Source: Todiramphus chloris collaris
Lineage: Eukaryota; Chordata; Aves; Coraciiformes; Alcedinidae
NCBI GenBank assembly: GCA_025345505.1
Contig: JANVCC010000174.1
Location: forward strand, 1,338,489 to 1,402,488
DNA: 64,000 bases
Reading direction: 5' to 3'
Notes under the pieces: model-generated
What the model was told of the DNA's origin: nothing
What the model saw: only the letters and a program-made list of their open reading frames with translations
The model's database searches: none
Part shown: one piece after another, positions 47,501-59,500 of the stretch
Layout: every line of letters begins with the position of its first letter
Numbering within the stretch: position 1 is the first letter of the stretch
Program-made: the position numbers and the translations under genes

Positions 47501-50500
47501 CCGTGCCACCCTGCCCGCTCTCAGCCCCGCTCCTCACCGACACCCGCGGCGCATCTCGGGGGTTCCTGCCCCACTCCCGCGCGCAGCCGCGCTGCCGTCC
47601 CTGCCCTGCACGCCCCCCTCCACGCACAGGCACGCGCGAGGCCAGGACCGTGCGAACCTCGGCACATCGGTGCTGGTCTCACTTCCAGTAAAATTACTTT
47701 TTCTTCATATTAGGCCAAGGCAAGAGTGCAGAGACATTTATGAAACTTTGTTTAATGTACTGAAAAGCCATCGGCTAGAACATTTAGGAAATTGATTTTC
47801 CTGGCATTGATGAACTCTTTTTATTTTACCCCAGTATTAATTACTTTTTTTTTTAAAACAAATTAATTTAAGAGTCGTAAAACCTAACAAGTGAGCCAAA
47901 CGTCAGTAGATCATGTTCCCCTCTCCCCTTGCTCCCCCTCCCTGCTACCAGTGCCGGTATGGGAGGAGAAGAAAAATCAACTCTCTCACTGTGGTTCTCC
48001 GCAGGGGAAGCTTCGTCACTGCGAGACTACGCCGCCACCACCATGAACGAGTTCCTGGGCATGTTCGGCTACGACGATCAGAACATGCGGGACGAGCTGG
48101 CCCGCAAGATCAGCTTCGACAAGCTGAACGCTGCTACCTCAGAGGCCACCGCGACTGCCGCCGCTCTCCCCGGCGAAGACGCCGTGAGCAAACGAGCCCG
48201 CTTCTCCAAGTACGAGGAGTACATCCGCAAACTGAAAGCTGGAGAGCAGCTCCCCTGGCCCATGCACTTGGCCAAATCTGAGGAGCTGGGCTCCAAGCTG
48301 GGCAAAGAAACTTCCTCAGTGCTGGCACAGCCCATTCGGGTGCCAGGTCCAGATGCCTCCATGCTGACGGAGACCAAAGCCACCATCCTGCCCCTGCCCT
48401 CTCCCAGCAGCTCCCAGATGCCGGGCCTGATGTCACGGGCCTCCAAATACGACTTCTACATTCAGAAGCTGAAGACGGGTGAGAGCATCAGGCCACAAAA
48501 TGGCAACACTTACAAGAAGGCCTCCAAGTATGACCTAGAAAACGTCAAATACTTGCACCTTTTCAAGCCTGGAGAAGGAAGCCCAGATATGGGAGGAGCC
48601 ATCGCCTTCAAGACAGGCAAGGTAGGCCGGCCTTCCAAGTATGATGTGAGGAACATACAGAAGCTTGCTCCAGTCAAAGCTCCAACGCCCAGCCTGGCCC
48701 CTGCTCCCCTCACCAGCACGCCCAGCAGCACTCCCGTGGCCGGGCCAGAGCAGTCCGTCTCATTGCCATTCAACACTCCCGAGTACCTGAAATCAACTTT
48801 CTCCAAGACAGACTCCATCACAACTGGAACCGTCTCTACAGTGAAGTAAGTGTCCTCCCACCTTCCCTCTCTGCGTGCTAGCGGGGGGATCGTGCCTGAA
48901 GTCTGTGTGTGGATCGGTGGGCACTTCCAGTTCGTGCAAGGATAAAAGCGGCACCGCTCACGCGATGGCTCTTTCTGCTCTCCGCTGGAGCGTCTGCTCC
49001 TCCGTCGCGCTTTACATCTCGATTTATCTTATTTGCACTGCTCGTGGCCTGCTGTCAGCAGTCACGGCCATGAATCTGGAGCTCGCTAGCTCCTGGGTTT
49101 GTATGCTAGAATGAAAGATGAGGGAGCACGGTGCTGTCAGCACTCTGAGGTCAAGGTTGTCACTACTTTGCTTTCTCCTCCTACTAGTTCCCCGGACATC
49201 CAGCTGTGTCTGTGGGAGAACCTGACTCCGTTTAACTCCGTGGCTGACTTTACTGTTAGCGAGATGGGGCTGTTTGTTTCTCCCAGAACTCAGGGGACAT
49301 TTTGGTGCCTATTCCCATCCATTTTCGTAGGGGCTGGGCGTATACCTGCTTCTGTGGGGCCAGGCCTGTGTCTTCTCAATTTGCTTGTTCCTTACACAAA
49401 TAGAGGTGATTCGATTACCCCCTCAGACTGGGCAAACTCATTAGCCTGATTACCACTAATAACCTCCCCCACACATGTGTTGCTGGCAATCTCTGCAGCG
49501 ATGCCGTTGACTGAGTGGAGATACCCGAAGGCCTTGCCAAACCTTGGATTACTTTTTAACGTGGCTTCCAAGGTGGTAGGAAGGCTATGTATGTACGTGA
49601 GGCTGCCAGCAGAGGAAGGAAGGGACTTCTCTGCTTGCTTGTCATGGTTTGGATTTCCTTGTTTCTGGCTGTGAAGCTGTTGTGAGCTGGGATTCCGTGG
49701 GGTTGTTTGTAGTAAGTCGAGGACCTGCGCTTCTGCAGCAGGAGCCATCACACATACCCTACTACTTTGGCCTCTGGTGAGGAGGTGGAAGGCTGGTTTC
49801 TGTTTTAATATGTGGACCTAGGAGGCCTTGGGCTGACCCTGGGAGGCAGAGCTAATGATTCCTGTCTTCTGCATGAAACAGTCGCTCCCCAGATGCCCGC
49901 AGGTGGATTTGGGAGCTCTGTGGTTGAGGAGGTTAGGAAAGGGTGGAGGATTATTAACATTTGCATCTGGCCCCTGCTCAGGATGAACCCTGTGTGTGCT
50001 CCAGATGGCAGGCAGGGACCCCTTGGTACTGAAAACCACCGTGTGGTAAATATCCCTGTGTGCACCTTGCTGGGGTGGGTGCCTTGGGCAGGGACTCGGT
50101 GTTCTGAGTTCAGCGGCCATCCTAGAGCTGTGCCTGGGGGGCTGTGAGCCTCTTGTCTGCTTTGGTGTTGCACTGGGATCCCAGTTTGATTTCCTTTCTC
50201 TTGCTCATTTCCTGCCACTTGCAGATGTGGGTTTGCAGCACCATGGTGATCCCTCCTCTAGCCGCAGTACTTCCTCAACTGGGGCATCATGATGGGGCTG
50301 CAGCAGGAATGGAGGTGACCAGGGCCTTCAGTTTGTGTCCTGATCACACACTGGAGTACAGAAGGAGCTCTGGTCCCTTCTCCTTTAGGCTGCTCACTAG
50401 AGACAGGCTTTCCTGGTAAAAGAAAGCAGCCCAGTAATGGTGCTGGTGGCACTGACTGTGGTGTCTGGGAACCTGGCTTTCCATCCACAGTCCCCACTGG

Positions 50501-53500
50501 GTCCAAATCACCTGGCAGGAATTTCCCCTTACTCTCACACACACAGACACACCCTCACCATGGGTTTAAACTCTTCAGCATCTAATGCTGCTAACCCGCC
50601 CTGGACTGATCTACCTGCTTCAGATGAACTCGGTGTGAAGTGTCCTTGTTTAAACCAGGCTACAGAGCTGTCACGAGAGGAGTGAAGGCTGAGCATGGAC
50701 AAAACTGGGAAGGAAGATTGGGTTGGTGTGCCACTGCCTCTTGGCAGGCTGGAGGCTGGCCCTGTAGCTCTTTTTTCCTCTTGCCAAATTCACCGAGGAT
50801 GTAATTTTTGCCTGCTTTCTCATGAAGTTAAGTAACCCAGGCTTATGTGACAGTTGGGTGCCATCAGATTGGTTTTCTCATTGATTAAAATACATAAATA
50901 CCTTTGCTGCCCCATCTGTCTGTTGGAGTTGGGGTATTGGTGTGAAAAAAAGAGGCAATTAAAGCTCCATCTGGGGGTTGTAGCCGCGTTGCCTGTACCA
51001 GGCAGCACCACAGCAGCTGCAGGGAACGCGCAGGAGCTCGCAGCGGGGCTGGGGCACCGCGAGCCGACGGCCCTGCCGTGCACACACGGCGGGTGTTAGC
51101 AGCACGCTGCTTCAGGGAGCTCTTTGTGTCCATGTGCCCATCACTTCTTTGCATACAGCTATGTAGGCTCTTCTGTGGAAACAGGTTTTTATGGTTGGTC
51201 TTCTCCGTGTCTCCGACAAACTGAGCTGAGAGGGCTCGGAGGGGTGGTAGGTGCAGGTGGACTATGTGGTTCCCTCGGAAAAGAAGGTCCGGGATTTGAA
51301 GGGTAAGGAGGAGGGAGATTAAACCTGTAGGTGTCTTTGCTGGGTCCTCTTCCCCAGCCCCACTCTCCTGATGTGTCGGTGGTGTGTGAAAGAAGCAAGG
51401 AGCTTAAACTGTGCCCTGTTCCTGCCTGCTAACCACTTCTGCCCTCTGTGTTTCTCTTTAGGAACGGATTACCCACTGACAAACCGGCTGTCAGCGAAGA
51501 CGTAAATATTTACCAGAAGTATATTGCCAGGTAGGCAAAACTCTTGAATTTCTTGGGGAGAGGGCTGGAAGTAAGAAGGTGGAGTGGTGATGAGAGAGAT
51601 GAGGTCTTGTCCTTCTGGATCAAGTGTTTAAACTAGTCATTGGCACCTCCATTTCCCTCTGGCATCTGTAGTCATTCCGTTCCCCCGCTTGGGAGAGCAG
51701 TAGCTGTGAGAGGTGTACGGGCATGCCAAGAGCACGCTCGGCTCCCCAGAGCTGTTAGACTTTGTGACAAATAGTGGAAAAATGTTTCACTGCAGAAGCC
51801 CAGGATTTACATGGGAGTGCTGTCTCTTGACTGCCATAATTTCTGTCCATTGCTGTGCTGTGTCCAGTGCGTGCAGGAGGCAAGCAGAGAACATCTCACC
51901 TCTGAGAATCTGGGGTGGAGGAGTTCACAAGTGACTCGGGTTTAGGCAGGTCTTGGCATCAAGGGGGGATGTTTCTCCTAGAAAATGCTGCAGCTCAGTT
52001 ATATGTATGAGAAACCCTTGCTGAACCAGGTGCAGGCTGGGGCACCTTATCGGGGCTGCGGGCAAGCTCAAGTCAGGACTGAGCAACGCCGAGATGGAGC
52101 CCAAGGCTGTCGTGGTGAGACAGTGAGTAATGCCAGGAGAGACACGGGGACACCTTAGAGCTCATGGTGTGGAGGGTCCATCAGCTTTTGCCCCTGGCCT
52201 GTTGAATCTTCCAGCTGCACTGTGAGAAAGCCCCCAGTGTACAGACAGACACCAGCCAGGGCAGCAAGCAAACACTTCTCTCCAGAGATAAAACTGAAGG
52301 GTTTGTTCTACCAGCACTTGGGCTCTTATTGACAAGAGAGGAGGGAAACGTGTGCTGTGCTTTCCCACCTTGCCAGAGTCTACGGAGCGTCTCCCCGTGG
52401 GAGGCAGTCAGCTGCCGGGAAGGCGCAGAGGAAGATCTTGGCACATCAGCAGGGGAAAGGGTGGGAGCAGTGCTTTCCCAAGCTGAAGAGTGGAACCAGA
52501 GGTGATTTCCTTCCCTCCCTTCTGCCCAAATCTCTGCTGTGGGCAGAAAACCCCATGGGAAGGGAGGACAGTTGCACCAGCACATGCAGCTCCTCCAGCA
52601 GCAGTGCCTCTAGAGCGCGTGGCCACGGAGCAGGGGCAGAAGCCCATCTTTGCCCGGGGTGGAAGGAGCAGCACCCTTTCATTGCCCAGGAATGGCAGAG
52701 CTTGCAGCGAGAGAGGAGTGCCACCCTCGCTGTCCCAGTTCCTTTCTCGAGCAGAGCAGCCTACCAACACTTCACCCACACCCACTCCTCGCAGCGCCCT
52801 GCGAGCCCCGGGTCAGGCAGGTAGCGGAGGGAGGCTCGCGAGATAGCGAAGGGACACCACATCCTGCTCGAAAAGCTCCGCGAGCCGCCCGTTGGCAGCG
52901 CAGCCACTTCCCTTCAATTCACACACCATTTTAAAAACAGTTTAAAGCCTTAAAATCAAGGGGGGGGGGGGGGGGGGGGGAGAGAGACACGACACTCTTA
53001 TGTCTGTACTGCATAATTAGCTTAATGAGTTTGCCAAAGCCACTGCCAAAAGCTGCCCAGGGATAATCCATTCTCTCACACAACAAAACAAAACCTCTTA
53101 CTTAGCTAGTTTGGGTTGGGTTGTTTCCCCCCCCTCCCTGTATATTTATAATTAAAAAAAAAAAGAAAAAACCACAGAAAAAAATTATTATTATTATTAG
53201 TGCCTCAGCAGATGGTGCTTCTGGCAGCACTTGCTTAAATATTTATTTCTGTGTGGGTTTCCTCCCCCCTTGTAATTGGGGTGGGTTTTTTTTTTCCTTC
53301 TTTCGCATCATCGTTACAGGGTAATGAGTCTGTAAACACTCTCTAAGCATGCTGACTTCTTTATTTATTATTTTTATTATTATTTATTTATCTTGGTTTT
53401 TCTTTCTAACTCTTGCCAGATCAACACTAGTTCTTTCAGGCCAAAAATAATAAAAAAAAAGAGTATACTGATTAAAGGAAGGGAAGGGGAGGGGGTTGTT

Positions 53501-56500
53501 CATGTGAAAATGGATCCGTGTGGACAATGCTGGAGTCTGGGTCTGTGTGTCAGTGTGATAAAGTGGTCTGTGAGGTGGCTTGTTTCAGGTGTGTTCGTGT
53601 TTGTTCACGTGCAGGGAAATTGTGGGTCGGTTCATGTAAATGAAGAGGGGTGCTGGTGTTCCTGGGAGTACGTGCATGTAAATGTGCGCGTGTGTATGCG
53701 TGTAAGCGTGGGGTGTGTAAGCTTTCCTGGTAGGAAAGAGCTAAACAGATGCTGCGCTTTAAAAATTCATCGCTTTGAACTGTTTCAAGTGTCAGAAGAA
53801 ACAGGGGATAAATATAACCCTTTAGGAGCCTAACCTTGCAGACTTGAGAGAGCAGAATTTTCCCTTTGTGCCGTGTTGGCCGCTTCCCTCCTTCCCCGGG
53901 CCCACGGCTTGGTAGAACACTTGTCTCTCAGACTCTTCAGGAGTCTGAAGGGATACACTGCTTCTTTAGCTGTTGCTTTCAAAGCTGAGCCTGAGAGTTA
54001 CTCCTGTGCGGATGCTTGAAGGAACTCATCCCATACAGTCGGACCTCTGTGGTGTTGGGCCCTTCTGCTGCGGTTGGCATCTCTGATCACTCTGCGTCCT
54101 TGCTTTTGATAATATTTTGGACTGCCTTTGCTTCAAAGGTGTCTATTTGTCAGCAAGGTCTTTATCTTCCTCTTCTCTCTGCCTGACCTGCTCTCCACAG
54201 TTCTCCAGCCCTGCCCAGCCCTTGGCTCTTTCTTCCCCATCTCACCAGTGACCCAGGGAGGAAGCTTTCCACAGAGCAGCTTCTTTCCTTTAAAGCTGCT
54301 GGTGCTGCTGCTGACATAAAGCCCTGGACTGGCAGGACCAGTTGGTTCGATCGCTGCCGAGCTGCCCATGCCTGGTTAATGCCCTGGTGACTCAGGCTGC
54401 TCCCGTGCCCCGTACCTGCCTCGCAGCTGCCCAGGCGTCGAGCAGGAATCGCTTCCTCTGCTTTCAGTCCCACACCTTTGTTTGTGCAGCCAGCCTCGCT
54501 GTTTGCCTTGCAGTTTGTTTCTCCGCCGCTGCTGAGGTTTGTTCCAGTTTCTCAATCACCTGTTCTGACGTGATCCTGATTTCCTGCAGTATTTCTTCTC
54601 CTTCCCCAGGGAAAGGCATGTCTGCTCCTGGCATCTGTCCCTGTCTCCCTCTGTGAATGCTGAGGAAAAGAAGTCATTTAATTTTTTAGCAATGTCTATC
54701 TTTTCTGTCAATTAAGTCCCCTTTCCATCTCCTAGAGGCGCTGCTGTCTCCACAGTTGACCTCCTCTTCCTTACTGTGCTTCAGAAATGCCTTATTTAGT
54801 ACCACTTTTCATCCCGACTGTTTCTCTCCTGTAGCTTAGTGTTACCTCACTGTATGGTGATCCATAACCCTCCCTGCTCCTGCCCTGCTCCCTGATTGCC
54901 CCAGGACACCCTCACTCCTCTCATTTTTCCTTTTTACCCGTTGCCCTTCCTTGTTTCTTTCCCATGCCCTTTATCATATGCACTCCTGCTGTGTTTAGCG
55001 CTAAGTGACGTGAGGAACCTTTGAGGAACCTTTGAGCAGATGGTACTTTATCTTTGAATGTTTCCCCTCTGAGTCCCCTTCGCTCCACTGCTTTCCCCTT
55101 TCAAGCTCTTCAGCTCTTCCAGGGTCCTCTAGAATATACATCAGAGAGTTCACTCTTACTGGATCGTCCCCTTTTACCAGTTACTGATGTGTCTGCCAGT
55201 CAGTACATTCTGTGTCCTGTCTGCCTTTAGATATTAAATGGCATTTCTGCCTTTCTCTGTGTTTTTTCCACCCTGTATGTCAGGAGTTTCCAAATTTGCT
55301 GTGTGGTGGCCTGCAGAAATGGATTGGGTGTGTGTTGTTGGATGTTCCTTCTTGTGTCTTACTTCTCGTTGCCCTCAAAGTCAGGCTGAAACCCCTGCTC
55401 TGTCACACAGCACTGGTTTTCGTTGAGAGCAAGCACGGTATCCACATGGGAAATGAGGATTAGCAGGGCTGTTGTGCACACCCAGGGCTGGGTGGTCTGC
55501 CTGTACTGCCTCGTTCTCTTCCTGTTGACCCATCTCACCTGTCTTCCCATTGATCAGTCTGGTTGAGAGCTCCCATGTAATCTTGCTATGATCATCTTCT
55601 GTCTGTGGCATGGTCTGCAGTCTTCTCTCTACTGTCACACTGTGCTGTGATAAAAAATAAAGTCTTGAGACACATACAGAAAAATGCCTGAGCTTTTCTG
55701 AGGTCCTGCTGGATGGGCATATACCTAAAATTTAGAATCCATATTTGACTGATGTTCATCCATGTCCCTCTGGCATTTCCAGGAGATATCTGAAACTCAC
55801 TGCTGTGGTATCTAATCTCACACAGGATAAGTTTAGAATTGTATGATACTTAATTCAAGGAACCCTTCTTTCTTACTCTTCCCCAAGTAAGCAACTTAGA
55901 TAATGAAGATGAATTTCAAAAGGAAAGATGGAGAGATTAGGGATGTGCAAGACCTGAATGATTCTACTCAAGACACACCTTTAAATAGTGACAAATAAGA
56001 AAAGGAAGATGGGGGGGTCACTGTCCTTGTAGGGGATAAAGGAGACGGGGTTCAATGCCATGAACATGCGGGATGAAAGCAGGAATGGGACTTAGTTTAC
56101 TTGTACCTTACAGGCACTAGTGCCAGAACACTGTTTTATTCTCTCTCCTTTTCTTTCCTCTGTCGTCCTCCTGTGTTTGCAGGTTCTCTGGCAGTCAGCA
56201 CTGTGGACACATACACTGTGCATACCAGTATAGAGAACATTACCACTGCCTTGACCCCGAGTGCAACTACCAGGTAAAAGAATGGTAAAAAGTTACCAGC
56301 ACAGCTGCCTGAAGGTGACAGGGCACAACGCAGGGGAGACGAGTCCGCTCCTGGGCTTCCCTCCCCGTGCACGCACACGCCTCTTCACCTTTCCGCTCTG
56401 AAAGAGGGCAAAATGGGTTTTGAACTTTCCTAGAACCCTGTTTTGTTCCCATTTAATCCAATCAAACACCGTTTAACCAAACCCAGACCGCTACAATGAA

Positions 56501-59500
56501 GAGTGGAATACAGATCAGCTCAAGTCAGTGGAACTACTCCAGATTTACATCGGTGACACCAAGAGAATAAATTCTGCTGTGTTACAAATTGTGCCTGAAA
56601 CGAGGGAATGCTGATCTGTTAAGTCTGTCTCTTTCCCTCCTGCTGCCCGAGTGACATTGTAGCAGCAGTATCTGCAACAAAACACCCAATAAGACCAGCA
56701 GCAGTCCGGGGATTTGTGGGGAGAGCGTGGGGGCAGGAGCATGTGCGATGCTGTAATTACTGGGAGGATTGCCAGGGTAGCGACGTCAAGCCAGCCGAGT
56801 CACGTGCCGTGTTTGTTTACCCTCTTCAGAGGTCTGGGAGCTTGACTCTGCCATGGCTGTGGTCAGGCTGCGTGTGTGCAAGTGGGAATCCCAGAGTTTG
56901 CCTCTACCGTGCATCGGACGCGGCTCCAGCCCTACCCCGGGAGACCTTTGGGTCTCAGAGGAGCGTGTCTGACCACAGCATAGGAAGCTGACCTGAATCT
57001 GCTGGGCTTGGCTGTGGCTTTCTGTTGCTCAGAGGAGAGTTTGTCTCTGGGATGGCTGTAGTGGTCCTCCTAGCCCAGCATTTGGCCCTCGAGATGAGTC
57101 CGCTCCAAGAGTGACAGGGATGGCTCTGCACCAGAAAGGGGGAAATGCAAAGGATGGAAAGACAGGAAAACCTATTATTATGATTGGCCTTGTGATTATT
57201 TCCTAAGGAGTCTGGAAGCTGCTTGCAAAGGAGCTGTCTGGTCTCGCAGGGAATAAGGATTTAGGCTGCTTTTTAAAATGCAAATTATTTTATGGCTGAG
57301 ATATATTTTAAAATAAGTAACGCTCTGTAATAAGTGGGCACAAATTAGCAATGATTGGCAATAGCAATCCTGTATGTACGCCCTGGGAAATCATACCTCC
57401 AGCCTCCGAGGGATTCCTGTTGAAATCTATATCCATATATTCCCGTGCCAATACCAACGAGATTGATCAGGATTGATATTATAGGAGGAAAGAGTGGAAG
57501 CGATAATCATTTGTTTCCTATGAGGCAGACTAGAAAAGTTGTTAAACATTAGAATACAGGCCTTTTCAATTACTCCTCAAAATAAATGGATATTGATTTC
57601 TTTTTTTTTTAAAAATCAGATTTACTTTCCCACCTTCACTGTTAAATATTGATGTCTGTGGGAAATAGAAATGAAAAGCTTCATTTGAAAGGCACTTAGC
57701 CTGCTCTGACAGTGGGGTACCCCTTCATTACTTCAAGCAGGTGGAGGATGAAAAGGATATTCTGGTCACACAGATTCAGCTCTGAGCTCTGCTACTGCCT
57801 TCTTCTGTGACTGGAAGAAAGTTCCATGTCCCTGTTTTCCTAATAAAGCCATCCTACCTTGTAGGGGAGGCACAAGGCTTACAGTGGGAAGACACTATAA
57901 AAAAGCAGAGTGTTTTTCCCCATTTCTAGCCTAACACGAATGTGGCTGCCAGTGCCTTGCTAAGCACTACAGCGAGTGATCTGGAAGCTTGGATTACTCT
58001 CTTGTAGGCTGTTTAGTTCACTGGTTCGCTTTCTAACTATAGCAGTTCTTGAGATAGCAGCAGCTAAAATTATGTTCGAAGAATTGCAGTCTTAAAGCTG
58101 CAGGGAGCGTATTCTGGACATCCCCCCAGTGTTGTTTCCTCTACAACTTTTCATGTGTATCTGCTTTCCCTTTACCAAGCAGATACATGCACACAATTCC
58201 TCTTCTTCTGCCTCTCTGGGGGTGATTACTGCTGAACTTTGAACTCCCGGCACCACAAATTTATTCACAACGCCAAAAAAACCCCCAAAGCACCCACCCT
58301 GCCCCCGGGATTACCCACCCCCTCCCATCCCGCACGTCTCACGGCCCGTCTCTCCATCTCTCCAGAGATTCACCAGTAAACAGGATGTGATTCGGCACTA
58401 CAACATGCACAAGAAACGGGATAATTCCCTCCAGCACGGCTTCATGCGCTTCAGCCCCTTGGACGACTGCAGCGTGTACTACCACGGCTGCCACCTCAAC
58501 GGGAAGAGCACGCACTACCACTGCATGCAGGTAACCAGCAACAGCCCTTGGTTGAGCTCTGTCCCTTTTTGGGGTGGCCTGAAAGGAGTCTTGAGTTCAG
58601 GCAGCTTCTGATTCCAGCACCTCTTTGAAGAGCCTGTGCCCTGTCCTCACTGCGCTTGGAGCGGTGGGAAGGGCGCGGGGAAGCACCGTTCTCCGGTGTT
58701 GGAAGCCTCTGTGCGTGCAGGGAGGCAGAGCAGGGCTCAGGGTTTCCTCGCAGCCGTGGACTTCACTTGTTCAAACAAGTCCTGAGGTTCGGGGGCCTCG
58801 CCACGATGCCGCTGCTCTGCCTCTACTCAGGTCTGATCCGTCACTCCCCTGAAACCAGCCTTTTCCCTGACACATCTGCCCTTTAACATTGGGCTCATTT
58901 CCTCCATAATCAATTTCTAAAGTAATTAAACTTTGATGTCACAAATCTAGACTTAGCAGCCCTGGTTCTCCATCTCCTTCACCAGTACTTGTCTGTGGTG
59001 TAGGCTGGCAGCTTTGTTTCAAGAGCCAGGCAGGCTTCGACAGCAGCGTAACCGGAGTTGGAGCTGCTGCACGGATGAAACCGTGATGCCGTTTTTAGAC
59101 GTGGACACACCAGATTGTTTGGGTCTTACCCTGATCATGCTTAAGATTAGAGGGTTTGAGATGCACTTGTTTCGTCAGAACTGTGCCCTAAACCATCGCC
59201 ATGCGAACGTGCTGCAGCTACAAAGGGAATAAACAGGCAACCCCTGGTGAAAGCTGCTCTGTTCTGACAACTCAGTTCTCTCTTCCTGCCCAGTTTAAGA
59301 CCCCAGTTAAAGTCACAAGGCCTCAATCACGTGCTTAAATGCTTTGCTGGGATAGACTTCAGCATATGTTTAACTTGAAGTCAGGTAAGCTTTCCAAAGT
59401 CAATGGGGCTTAAGCACATACTTAAATGTTAGGCATGCACTCAAGTGCTGCCCTGAATAGGGGCGGGTTTGAGCACGTGCTTACAACAGTTGATAAACTG

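Larger units (their letters stand above)
41600..48004 (+). other. CASZ1 intron after exon A (6.4 kb)
   Basis: GT-AG intron, phase 1. It holds a G13 run (42917-42929), an AT-rich candidate enhancer (42480-42620), a GC/CpG-rich patch (47500-47660) and a second AT-rich candidate element directly before exon B (47690-47890). No alternative exon was recognised. Confidence 0.85.
51531..56182 (+). other. CASZ1 intron after exon C (4.7 kb)
   Basis: GT-AG, phase 2. Contains G21 (52960-52980), ATT-rich and A/T-rich low-complexity patches (53140-53200 and 53350-53400), and the antisense LINE ORF2 relic (54540-54900). The pyrimidine-leaning region to about 55660 may be more of the same or another old repeat. 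No extra exon was recognised. Confidence 0.85.
56274..58365 (+). other. CASZ1 intron after exon D (2.1 kb)
   Basis: GT-AG, phase 0. Holds an amniote interspersed-repeat fragment (56500-56590), an AT-rich candidate enhancer (57160-57720) and a MIR-like relic (57780-57900). Confidence 0.85.

Noticed and set aside
49812-50147. Frame beginning with the residues of the human CASZ1 start (MDLG)
   Set aside because: The first codon is GTG within ATGTGGACC, it lies downstream of exon B, and the following residues bear no relation to CASZ1.
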